A stretch of 64,000 nt of DNA from a gamma proteobacterium HTCC2207 (GTDB taxonomy: Bacteria; Pseudomonadota; Gammaproteobacteria; Pseudomonadales; Porticoccaceae): NCBI GenBank assembly GCA_905182275.1, contig CAJJAU010000008.1, positions 1 to 64,000 on the forward strand. Reading direction: 5' to 3'. The translations under genes were made by a program, and so were the position numbers. The notes below the pieces were generated by a model. The model saw only the letters and a list, made by a program, of their open reading frames with translations. It ran no database searches and was not told where the DNA came from. Shown here in pieces: positions 54,740 to 63,082 of the stretch (the stretch's first letter is position 1; each line of letters starts with the position of its first letter).

Positions 54740-55342
54740 CTATCGCTGAACCAGAGGCTTTATAATCTGAGCAACAACGGCCTTTATAGCCGGTTGAGCT
54801 TTCTCTGTGGGGTGCAGTCCGTCTTGCTGAATCATGCCCTCGGTGATGGCGAGATCTTCAAGTTGAAAAGGAATCAGCACGGTGTCGGTTTCATCCGCCA
54901 ATTGATCGTAAACCGCAGCGAAGGCCATGGTGTAGCGGCGACCATAGTTTGGCGGTATACGCATGCCAAATAGCACTGGTACGGCGTTCGCCTCTGCGCA
55001 CAGCGCGATCATAGAGGCTAAATTCTGTTTCATTAACTTTAGCGGCTGGCCGCGAAGCCCATCATTGCCACCCAACTCGAGGATTACAAAATCAGGTTGG
55101 AATTTTTCTAGTAGCAGCGGCAGGCGCGCTAAACCACCACCGGTCGTGTCGCCACTGATACTGCCGTTAACCACTCTGTGCTCATCGCCAAGATCATCTT
55201 GTAAAAGATTAACCCAGCCGTTTTTCGGATCAATCCCATAGCCGGCACTCAAACTGTCGCCTAGAACCAGCAGAGTTGATCCATAAGTGTTGGCACCCAG
55301 TAAGATAAACAGGCAACATAGGCGTTTTAAAGTAGTGCGCAT
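54740..55342 (-). CDS. tesA: SGNH esterase/thioesterase TesA
   Basis: A 200-residue periplasmic GDSL/SGNH esterase (thioesterase I / lysophospholipase L1). The signal peptide is RTTLKRLCCLFILLGANTYGS-like, with block I LGDSLSAGYG (Ser), block III GGNDGLRG, and block V DGLHPTE (Asp-His). The ATG taken follows a GGGAA site; an ATG eight codons earlier would add an odd leader. It is divergent from ybbA, the arrangement of E. coli tesA/ybbA-ybbP. Confidence 0.92.
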   Translation of the reverse strand: MRTTLKRLCCLFILLGANTYGSTLLVLGDSLSAGYGIDPKNGWVNLLQDDLGDEHRVVNGSISGDTTGGGLARLPLLLEKFQPDFVILELGGNDGLRGQPLKLMKQNLASMIALCAEANAVPVLFGMRIPPNYGRRYTMAFAAVYDQLADETDTVLIPFQLEDLAITEGMIQQDGLHPTEKAQPAIKAVVAQIIKPLVQR

Positions 55343-55417
55343 AAAAATTCCCGATTGTACTTCCATAAAAATCTGTAGCGGAAGTGTAAGCGATTTTGCA
55401 ATAAATGGAACAGATCA

Positions 55418-56110
55418 ATGATTCAAGTGAATAACGTATGTAAGCAAGTGGTCACAGCAGAGGGTACGCTGGATATTCTTGAACAGATTAATCTTTCACT
55501 ACCGGATGGTGAGACCTTGGCGATTGTCGGGCCATCAGGGTCGGGTAAGTCCACGCTGTTAGGCATTTTAGCGGGCCTTGATTTACCCAGTTCGGGTTCG
55601 GTTGCACTCAACGGGCAAGACATTACTGCCATGGATGAAGAGGGTAGAGCACAGGTTCGTGCCAAAGATGTTGGATTTGTATTTCAGTCTTTCCATCTGT
55701 TGCCGGGGTTGACCGCCTTAGAAAATGTCGCTCTGCCATTAGAGCTCAACGGTGATGCTGATGCCTTGGCCACCGCCAAAACCTATTTAGACAGAGTGGG
55801 TCTAGATCACCGCACCACCCACTACCCTCGTCAGTTGTCAGGGGGCGAGCAACAGCGTGTTGCGGTAGCCCGTGCTTTTGCCTGTAAACCCACTATATTG
55901 TTTGCTGATGAGCCCACCGGCAACCTGGACACAGCCACCGGAGAAATTATTAATGACCTACTCTTTGACCTCAATCGAGAAGAGGGGACAACACTGGTTC
56001 TGGTGACCCACGAAATGAATTTGGCAGCGCGCTGTCACCGCACTATGCAGTTACAGGCCGGACGTCAGGTAGACACTGATGGTGCAGCAACTACGAAAAA
56101 GGTGAGTTGA
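55418..56110 (+). CDS. ybbA: ABC transporter ATP-binding protein YbbA
   Basis: A 230-residue LolD/MacB-type ATPase: Walker A GPSGSGKST near residue 39, Q-loop FVFQSFHLL, signature LSGGEQQR near 143, Walker B ILFADEPT and the H-loop VTHE. It pairs with the following permease (stop and ATG overlap by one base). This YbbA-YbbP system has no well-defined substrate; lipoprotein or envelope-related export is suggested by its MacB-like type. Confidence 0.93.
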   Translation: MIQVNNVCKQVVTAEGTLDILEQINLSLPDGETLAIVGPSGSGKSTLLGILAGLDLPSSGSVALNGQDITAMDEEGRAQVRAKDVGFVFQSFHLLPGLTALENVALPLELNGDADALATAKTYLDRVGLDHRTTHYPRQLSGGEQQRVAVARAFACKPTILFADEPTGNLDTATGEIINDLLFDLNREEGTTLVLVTHEMNLAARCHRTMQLQAGRQVDTDGAATTKKVS

Positions 56111-58626
56111 TGCTTTCTCTACGCATGCTCATTCGCACCTGGCGCGGCGGCGAACTTGGGCTCATCCTGTGGTCGCTAATTTTAGCGGTTGCCGTAGTGA
56201 CCTCGGTGTCATTGTTGGCCGAGCGCATCGACAAAGCGCTGACGCAGGAATCCAGTAGCTTTCTCGCCGCCGACTTAGTGGTACGCAGTAGTAAAGAAGC
56301 CCCTGCAGAATGGGAGGCCGAGGCCGATCGCCTAAATGTATCTACGGCCAAAATAATGGGCTTTGCCTCGATTGTTTTCTTTGGCGATGAGCTGCATCTG
56401 GCTTCGATAAAGGCAGTGCAACCCAACTATCCATTGCGCGGTGAAATCAAACGCTCGACCACCCCGTTTACCCGAGATGCTACTTTAATTGAATCGGTGA
56501 CTTACGGGCCAAGCAGAGGTGAAGTCTGGGTGGATGCCCGGCTATTACCGCTACTTAACGTGAAACTGGGTGATCTTATCGAGCTGGGTGATAGTTCGCT
56601 CAAAGTCAGCCAAATTTTAGTCGAAGAGCCCGATGGCAGCTCTTACTCGTTCTTTGGTGCGCGGGTGTTAATGAATTATGCGGACATACCCGAAACTGGC
56701 GTTATTCAGCCAGGCAGCCGGGTCACCTACCGCTATCTTATGGCCGCCAATGATCAGCAAGCCTTTACTGAATATAAGGCGTGGCTAGAGCCTCAACTGG
56801 ATATTCACGATCGGTTGATTACGCCCGATCAGGCACAGGCGAGCATTGCTGACACCATGGACAAAGGCCGGCGCTTTCTTTTACTGGCTGGCAGCATTGG
56901 CGTAGTCCTTGCCAGCATTGCCTTGGCATTAGCCAGCCATCACTTTGCCAGTGGGCAGACCAAGACCGTCGCGCTATTGAAGAGTTGGGGTATCTCAGCA
57001 TCCAGAGTGCGGCGCCTATATTTTCAACAGAGTTTGTGGATGGGTGTGTTTGGCTCGTTGGTGGGCCTTGCGGTGGGCTTTTTGTTTCATCATCTATTAC
57101 TTGCCATTGTTAGAGAATGGTTGCCCATTGAACTGCCCATGGCGGGCCTGCGCCCTTGGATAACAGGCATTGCCACTGGATTGTTGTGTCTGGTTGGCTT
57201 TACCCTACCGGCACTCTGGCACTTGCCATCTCAGTCACCGCTTGCCGTGCTGCGTCAAGATATCGTATTGAAACCACTAAGCTCTGCAGTGCGAGTGATA
57301 CTGGGGGTTACTGCGATTGCTGGGCTGCTGTTTTGGTACAGCAACAATATTTACCTGACTTTGGCTATTCTCGCTGGTTTTGGTGTGACGGCGCTAGCCT
57401 CCGTGGTCGCCGGTTTATCACTTTTGCGTTTGGCCATGAACTACGGCCAACGCCTTGGTAGTGTGTGGCGTTTAGCCTTGTCTAATCTTTGGCGCAGGCG
57501 TTCGCAGAGCTTAATTCAAATGGTTGGCTTTTCAGGCGCTATTGCGCTGCTGATGATTATGGTTGTGGTGCGCACATCGCTCATTGACCAGTGGCAGTTT
57601 CAGTTGGCTGAAGATGCGCCCAATCATTTTTTGGTTAACGTCGCACCCTATGAACTGGAGGGTGTTAGGCAGCTGGTGGATGACAACGAACTGGAGACAG
57701 CCGGCTGGTATGCCATGGTTCGAGGAAGAATGACCGAAATAAATGACCAGTCGATTACAGAGACACAAAAAGATAGCCATGAATCTTTCCGCCGTGAGCT
57801 CAATCTGAGCTGGACAAGCGAATTACCAGAGGGCAATAAAATAGCCAAAGGGCAGTGGTGGGATGCTGGTGTTCTCGCTGAATTCAGCACCAAAACTAAT
57901 GCCGAAGGCCAGCGCATAGCGCCTGTGTCTTTAGAGGATGAGCTTGCCGGAGAGCTTGGACTAGTGTTGGGTGACCGTATTACCTTTAGTGTCGGTGGTT
58001 TGATTTTTGAAGCCGAGATGATTGGCACTAGAACCTTAAATTGGGACAATATGACTCCTAACTTCTACTTTTTGTTCCCAGAAGGCATGCTTGAAGAGTA
58101 TCCGCGTACCAGCATGACCAGTCTTTATATTCCCCCCGAAAAGAAGCTGTTGGTGAACGATATATTGCGCGGTTTTCCCACCGTTCAAGTTGTTGAGTTA
58201 GATAAAATTATCGACCGAATTCGCACCATCGTCTCCCAAGTGACACGAGGTCTGGAAGTAATGACCCTGCTTATTCTAGGGTGTGGCATCTTGGTCATGT
58301 TCTCTGCGGTGAGCTTGTCGATGTCTGAGCGTCTTCAAGAGAGTGCTATCTTGAGGACCCTGGGTAGTTCTCGGCGCTTAATTTTGGGCATTCAGCTGAT
58401 TGAATTTAGTACCCTGGGTGTTATGGCCGGCCTCTTAGCTAGCGCGGGGGCTGAATTTTCGGTGGCAATGCTACAGCGCTTTATGTTTGATCTGCCGTTT
58501 TCGATGCATCTGTGGCTGTGGTACACAGGGCCAGTCATAGGCGGTTTGTTGGTTGGTCTTCTGGGCGTGGGTTACAGCCGTAAAGTGGTCGTTCAACCGC
58601 CCCTTGAGGTACTAAGAAGTCTGTAG
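56110..58626 (+). CDS. ybbP: FtsX-like ABC permease YbbP
   Basis: An 838-residue inner-membrane permease with the two FtsX/MacB-like helix bundles: an N-terminal helix (ILWSLILAVAVVTSVSLLAE), a large periplasmic region, then helices about 255-450 and at the C-terminus (about 705-839: VMTLLILGCGILVMFSAVSLSMSERLQE). The end VVVQPPLEVLRSL is typical. It is translated directly after ybbA (TGATG overlap). Confidence 0.93.
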   Translation: MLSLRMLIRTWRGGELGLILWSLILAVAVVTSVSLLAERIDKALTQESSSFLAADLVVRSSKEAPAEWEAEADRLNVSTAKIMGFASIVFFGDELHLASIKAVQPNYPLRGEIKRSTTPFTRDATLIESVTYGPSRGEVWVDARLLPLLNVKLGDLIELGDSSLKVSQILVEEPDGSSYSFFGARVLMNYADIPETGVIQPGSRVTYRYLMAANDQQAFTEYKAWLEPQLDIHDRLITPDQAQASIADTMDKGRRFLLLAGSIGVVLASIALALASHHFASGQTKTVALLKSWGISASRVRRLYFQQSLWMGVFGSLVGLAVGFLFHHLLLAIVREWLPIELPMAGLRPWITGIATGLLCLVGFTLPALWHLPSQSPLAVLRQDIVLKPLSSAVRVILGVTAIAGLLFWYSNNIYLTLAILAGFGVTALASVVAGLSLLRLAMNYGQRLGSVWRLALSNLWRRRSQSLIQMVGFSGAIALLMIMVVVRTSLIDQWQFQLAEDAPNHFLVNVAPYELEGVRQLVDDNELETAGWYAMVRGRMTEINDQSITETQKDSHESFRRELNLSWTSELPEGNKIAKGQWWDAGVLAEFSTKTNAEGQRIAPVSLEDELAGELGLVLGDRITFSVGGLIFEAEMIGTRTLNWDNMTPNFYFLFPEGMLEEYPRTSMTSLYIPPEKKLLVNDILRGFPTVQVVELDKIIDRIRTIVSQVTRGLEVMTLLILGCGILVMFSAVSLSMSERLQESAILRTLGSSRRLILGIQLIEFSTLGVMAGLLASAGAEFSVAMLQRFMFDLPFSMHLWLWYTGPVIGGLLVGLLGVGYSRKVVVQPPLEVLRSL

Positions 58627-58643
58627 CGGTTGCCTGCTATGAG

Positions 58644-60077
58644 CTATTTTAGCGGTAGCTGAATACTGAAGGTGGTCTCTTGGTCTGGTTCTGACATAAC
58701 CGCAATTTGGCCTTGGTGCTGCTCGGTGACAATGAAGTGAGTAAATGACAAGCGTTGCTCTGCCTCGTACTGACTTGCCTCGCTGTCATCTGCGGTAAAA
58801 GACTCAAACAAATATTGCTGGTCTTGGTCACTGACCGATTGACCATTGTGTTGAAAACGCACCCACAAATCATCATAGAGTTGAGTAACGGAGATACGGA
58901 TGCAGGGCACATGATCTAAGTCTTCAATCTTCCCCAGCGCCGTACAGGCATGTCTAATCAGACTTAGAAAAACTTGCTGTAGTTCGGTGCTATAACAGGG
59001 TAGGTCAGGCAGATTCTCGGCATACTCACGTTTAAACTCAATATCCTGAAAGCGCAGACCCGCAGTTACCGACAGTACATCTTCTGCTAACTCTACACTG
59101 TGCTCAATAATGTCGTGGATGCTTGCCATTGACTTAGCGTCGCCACCACTGCCGGAAAAGTCTAATAAATTCTCGATCACAGATTTGGCTTGTTGACCTC
59201 TAATCACCCCATCTTCCAGTGTTTCCCGCAAAGCAACAGCATCAAAGGGCTCATCGATCAGTCCTTGACGTACAGTCTTCACCGACTTAAGCATTGCCCG
59301 CAGCGGGATGTTAATGTCGTGCGCCATGGTGGATGCCATTTCACCCATCAACGACATTTTGTCCTTTTGCACTAACATAGTCTCAGAGTTCACTTGCTGG
59401 GTAATATCATCGATCAGCAAAACAACACCAGTGACAGATTGATCTTTGAGTGGATAGATAGTGATATTAAAGTGGTACTGGCCGCGCTGACTGTGTTTGA
59501 TAAACACTGCCGACTGTTTTTTATGTGCTTCTGCAATTTGCTGAGGCGTAACCGTAATCTCTGCATAGGACTCCCACAAATCTCGACCAATAACGGCATC
59601 TGCCTGCAGGCCTGAAACCTCTTCTGTGCGGGGGTTCCACTGGGTTATCTGGTTGTCTTTATCCAGACCAATTAGCATCAATGGCATTGATTGGAGAATC
59701 TCGGTGATATAAGACTCAGACTGGCGCAATTGCGCGGTGGTACTTAAATGCTCGGCAATTTCATCGCCCAAGGCCTGGTTGCTTTCTTTGAGTAGGCTGT
59801 TGGACTCATTTAGAGTGGCGGTTCTTTCTACAACGCGCTTTTCTAGCTGCGCGCGAATTTCCTCCAGTTCGCGGTTGTATTGGTGCGCCTCGCGACGACT
59901 GAAAAACAGTCGAATAACCACAAACAACAAAGCAATAATGAAAATGCCACTGGAAAAGTTAGCAATGTACTGCCAATTAGTTGACCCATCAATCTCTCTG
60001 AACAGCCAAAATATATCAGCGTCGGCAGAGGCAAACTGACTGAATAGGAGACAACTTATGGCTAGCGTTTTTTTCAT
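58644..60077 (-). CDS. sensor histidine kinase with PAS domain and degraded ATPase domain
   Basis: A 477-residue membrane-bound sensor: signal peptide/helix at the N-terminus (KKTLAISCLLFSQFASADA), a short periplasmic loop, one membrane segment (FSSGIFIIALLFVVIRLFF), a coiled coil, and a PAS domain (about 120-230; SMPLMLIGLDKDNQITQWNP). The HisKA helix has H253 in STMAHDINIPL. The ATP domain is degraded: the N-box Asn is replaced (FLSLIRHACTAL, His instead of Asn), the G1 Asp motif reads QHNGQSVSD rather than DNGxGI, and the G2 GTGLGL motif is missing. So it may not phosphorylate itself. No response regulator is adjacent. Start is uncertain: an ATG three codons upstream or a GTG 14 codons upstream are possible; none has a good ribosome site. 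Confidence 0.85.
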   Translation of the reverse strand: MKKTLAISCLLFSQFASADADIFWLFREIDGSTNWQYIANFSSGIFIIALLFVVIRLFFSRREAHQYNRELEEIRAQLEKRVVERTATLNESNSLLKESNQALGDEIAEHLSTTAQLRQSESYITEILQSMPLMLIGLDKDNQITQWNPRTEEVSGLQADAVIGRDLWESYAEITVTPQQIAEAHKKQSAVFIKHSQRGQYHFNITIYPLKDQSVTGVVLLIDDITQQVNSETMLVQKDKMSLMGEMASTMAHDINIPLRAMLKSVKTVRQGLIDEPFDAVALRETLEDGVIRGQQAKSVIENLLDFSGSGGDAKSMASIHDIIEHSVELAEDVLSVTAGLRFQDIEFKREYAENLPDLPCYSTELQQVFLSLIRHACTALGKIEDLDHVPCIRISVTQLYDDLWVRFQHNGQSVSDQDQQYLFESFTADDSEASQYEAEQRLSFTHFIVTEQHQGQIAVMSEPDQETTFSIQLPLK

Positions 60078-60177
60078 AGTAATCATTATGGCAAAGGTGG
60101 CGTCCGAAACATAGTTCACATTTTTTTGCTTGCAGCGTATGCAGTCTAGGATGGCCTTAGTCTAGCATTACTAAACA

Positions 60178-60684
60178 CTACTTGGCGGCAATAATCTGCT
60201 CATAAATAGTTGAGCTGCCATCGCTGTTTAGCAGCAGCACATCATAATCATCGCGCCTATTACCCATTTCCATTCCCGGTGAGCCCATTGGCATGCCGGG
60301 GGCGGCTAGGCCAATAGTACCTTCGGGTGGGTTGGCTAAAAACCGTTTAACAATACTCGCTGGTATATGGCCTTCAAATACAAAACCGTCTTTAGAAATG
60401 CCGGTGTGACAAGACTGATACTGCGGCAATATCCCGTGCTCGGCTTTAATTTGGCTGAGGCTATTAGTGTTGTGTGCGGTAATTTTAAAGCCGGCATGTT
60501 CGGCATGGTCAATCCACTTTTGGCAGCAGCCACAGCTGGGGCTTTTATACACATCCAAAAGGGGCGCCACATCTGAATCCACAGAGGCCTCTGTGGTAGC
60601 CGTTTTATCGGTGGCGTTAACTGTCCCTGATAGCAACAGCATTAAATACCCGGTGACCAATAATTTATCGGACAAGTAACTCAT
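60178..60684 (-). CDS. DUF411 metal-binding periplasmic protein
   Basis: A 168-residue protein with signal peptide (KLLVTGYLMLLLSGTVNA) and a DUF411 domain: VYKSPSCGCCQKWIDH with the CGCC cysteine motif, then QYQSCHTG, and the later GHIPASIVKRFL, and AAPGMPMGSPGME with Met-rich residues. DUF411 proteins are often near copper resistance genes, and the Cys/Met pattern suggests copper binding. No copper pump or copA-like gene is seen here. Upstream AT-rich, no terminator seen. Confidence 0.88.
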   Translation of the reverse strand: MSYLSDKLLVTGYLMLLLSGTVNATDKTATTEASVDSDVAPLLDVYKSPSCGCCQKWIDHAEHAGFKITAHNTNSLSQIKAEHGILPQYQSCHTGISKDGFVFEGHIPASIVKRFLANPPEGTIGLAAPGMPMGSPGMEMGNRRDDYDVLLLNSDGSSTIYEQIIAAK

Positions 60685-60868
60685 GACAATACTCCCTGTT
60701 TGTTCAGACTTACAGATGACTAATATTTAAACCGGAGCATAGATTAAGGCAACTAATCCCAGGTGAACAGTTTTTTATCCACTATTAGTCCAAATACCTA
60801 AGTACGTAATAGGTGAAACCTAAAAGTCTATCAACTAAACTTCAGTTACCGTTTGAGAGAAAATACCT

Positions 60869-61582
60869 GTGACCACTATTCCCATTATTAATGTTGCCTT
60901 GGCTTTCATACCCGTGTTGGTGGTCTTGATAGTCATGTTTCGGTGGTCATTAGCCATCGGTGATAGTTTTGTTGCGCTGGGGCGCATGTTGATTCAATTA
61001 ATTGTCATCGGCTATGCACTGACCTGGATTTTTGCAGTAGATTCCCCTCTACTAGTATTGGCTTTGTTAAGCGGCATGTTACTGATTGCCAGTTCTATCG
61101 CCCTCAGGCCCGTCGCAGAAAGCAAGACCCAGGGTGACTATGGGCGAGCCCTGTTTTCTATTTCATGCGGCGGTGGGTTAACCTTAGCCTTTATCACCTT
61201 GTTTGTGCTTACTCTCGACCCTTGGTACAAAGCCAACACCATGATCCCTCTGGCAGGAATGATCTTTGCCAGCTCAATGAACGCAGTGAGTGTCGCCGCG
61301 GAGCGCCTCCATATGGAAATCGACCATGGCTCACCACCCACCATTGCGCGCAATCAGGCCTTTAAAGCGGGCTTAATCCCCATTTTCAATAGTTTGTTAG
61401 CGGTGGGTTTGGTGTCACTGCCGGGCATGATGACCGGCCAAATATTATCCGGTGTCTCACCGTTGATCGCAGTACGTTATCAAATTGTCGTCATGTGCAT
61501 GATCACCGGTGCCTCAGGAATGTCAGCGGCGCTGTATCTCTATCTACAAGGTAAAAAACAGCACGCAGTCAGTAGTAGTTGA
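60869..61582 (+). CDS. fetB: FetB/UPF0014 ABC permease
   Basis: A 237-residue inner-membrane permease of the YbbM/FetB family with seven predicted helices. RMLIQLIVIGYAL, the PLAGMIFASSMNAVSVAAERL segment, and LPGMMTGQILSGVSPLIAVRYQIVVM are diagnostic. In E. coli the FetA ATPase and FetB permease together export iron and protect from oxidative stress. No FetA ATPase gene lies on either side here. It starts with GTG after GAGAG. Confidence 0.88.
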   Translation: MTTIPIINVALAFIPVLVVLIVMFRWSLAIGDSFVALGRMLIQLIVIGYALTWIFAVDSPLLVLALLSGMLLIASSIALRPVAESKTQGDYGRALFSISCGGGLTLAFITLFVLTLDPWYKANTMIPLAGMIFASSMNAVSVAAERLHMEIDHGSPPTIARNQAFKAGLIPIFNSLLAVGLVSLPGMMTGQILSGVSPLIAVRYQIVVMCMITGASGMSAALYLYLQGKKQHAVSSS

Positions 61583-61590
61583 GCGCCAAT

Positions 61591-63078
61591 TTATGAGGAA
61601 CAACTCACCGATATAGCCTCGGCCCAATCAGGGGGTAACCCGGCATAATGTTCGGCTTTTGGGTGTTCCTCAAAGGGGTTCTGCAGTACTTCAAGCAGCA
61701 GATTAACCTCTGAATAGTCACCTTGCTCAGCCTTTTCAATTGCTGCCTGGGCCATGTAATTACGCAAAATGTACTTTGGGTTGGTCTGCAGCATAGCCCT
61801 TGAACGATCTTTATGTGACAGCGGTTGCTGACTCAAACGTTGCCCATACAATGTAGCCCAAGCATCAAATGCATCGCGATCCACAAACAGATCGCGAACC
61901 GCTTGATCTTCATCAGAGAAGTGGCATAGCTGTCTAAAAAATAAAGTGTAATCAACCTGATTTTCTTCCATCAGTGTTAGCAGTTGGTTAATAAGACTCT
62001 CATCGCTGTCAGTGTATTGCGCCAATCCCAGCTTAGTCGCCATAAGATCACGGTAGTGTGTTAGAAAAGTAGGCTCATAATTTTTTAGTGCGGCCACCAG
62101 CGTCTCTGAGGGCAACAATGTCATCAGTGATGTGGCCAGTGCATTTAAATTCCAAAGGCCAACTGAGGGTTGGTTTTTAAAGGAGTAACGGCCATTGGCA
62201 TCAGAATGATTACAAATGAAATTGGGATTATAAACATCCAAAAACCCAAACGGGCCATAGTCAATCGTATCCCCCAATATGGACATATTATCGGTATTCA
62301 TCACCCCATGAGCGAAACCTACCGCCTGCCAGTGAGCAATCATTTTGGCTGTTTCAGTGACAGTGTGATTGATCAAATTGGCATACCGTAAATCCTCATC
62401 AGCCCACTTAGGAAAATGTCTAGCAATCACATAGTCAGCCATTGCCTTAACAGCCTCAGGCTGATTGCGATAATGGAAGTGCTCAAAGGAGCCAAAGCGA
62501 ATATGGCTGCGAGCAACCCGACACACCGTTGCTGCACTCTCTACTTCTTCACGATAAACCGAGGTCTCACTGGTAACTAGGCACAGCGCTCTGGTGGTGG
62601 CTATTCCCAGGCCATGCATGGCTTCTGAGCATAGGTACTCGCGAATGCTTGAGCGCAATACTGCACGTCCATCGGCAAACCGAGAATAGGGCGTAGCACC
62701 AGCCCCTTTCAGTTGAATGTCCCAGAGTTGCGACCGCCCGTTGGCATCATCCACTGCTAGCTCACCCAGTGTCATGGCACGCCCATCCCCTAGTTGCCCT
62801 GCCCAAACACCAAACTGATGACCCGAATAGACCAGCGCTATGGGGTGCAAGCTAGTCTCTGCAAGATCTCCCGCCATTAGACGCAGCATTGCTGGGTCAG
62901 TCATAGACTCAGGGTTTAACCCCAGCTCTAACGCCAGTGAAGCATTGCTGCTAACCAGCACAGGGTTATGCAGTGGGCTGGGCGCCACTAGGCTGCAATG
63001 TAAGTCGCCCTGATCTTTAAAGCGATCAAAAAAAGTGTTTTGTAGATCCCGTGCTAGGGAGGCGTGCTTATCGGTCAT
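61591..63078 (-). CDS. selO: protein adenylyltransferase SelO
   Basis: A 495-residue pseudokinase-fold enzyme that transfers AMP from ATP to protein hydroxyls and helps respond to oxidative stress. The GHQFGVWAGQLGDGRA segment, the KGAGATPYSRFADGRAVLRSS region (nucleotide-binding Lys/Arg), HGVMNTDNMSILGDTIDYGPFGFLD (metal-binding Asn/Asp) and the C-terminal VSCSS Cys are all there; some homologues carry selenocysteine at that end, this one cysteine. The ATG here is preferred over a TTG ten codons earlier that would overlap the upstream gene. Confidence 0.94.
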   Translation of the reverse strand: MTDKHASLARDLQNTFFDRFKDQGDLHCSLVAPSPLHNPVLVSSNASLALELGLNPESMTDPAMLRLMAGDLAETSLHPIALVYSGHQFGVWAGQLGDGRAMTLGELAVDDANGRSQLWDIQLKGAGATPYSRFADGRAVLRSSIREYLCSEAMHGLGIATTRALCLVTSETSVYREEVESAATVCRVARSHIRFGSFEHFHYRNQPEAVKAMADYVIARHFPKWADEDLRYANLINHTVTETAKMIAHWQAVGFAHGVMNTDNMSILGDTIDYGPFGFLDVYNPNFICNHSDANGRYSFKNQPSVGLWNLNALATSLMTLLPSETLVAALKNYEPTFLTHYRDLMATKLGLAQYTDSDESLINQLLTLMEENQVDYTLFFRQLCHFSDEDQAVRDLFVDRDAFDAWATLYGQRLSQQPLSHKDRSRAMLQTNPKYILRNYMAQAAIEKAEQGDYSEVNLLLEVLQNPFEEHPKAEHYAGLPPDWAEAISVSCSS

Positions 63079-63082
63079 AGAC

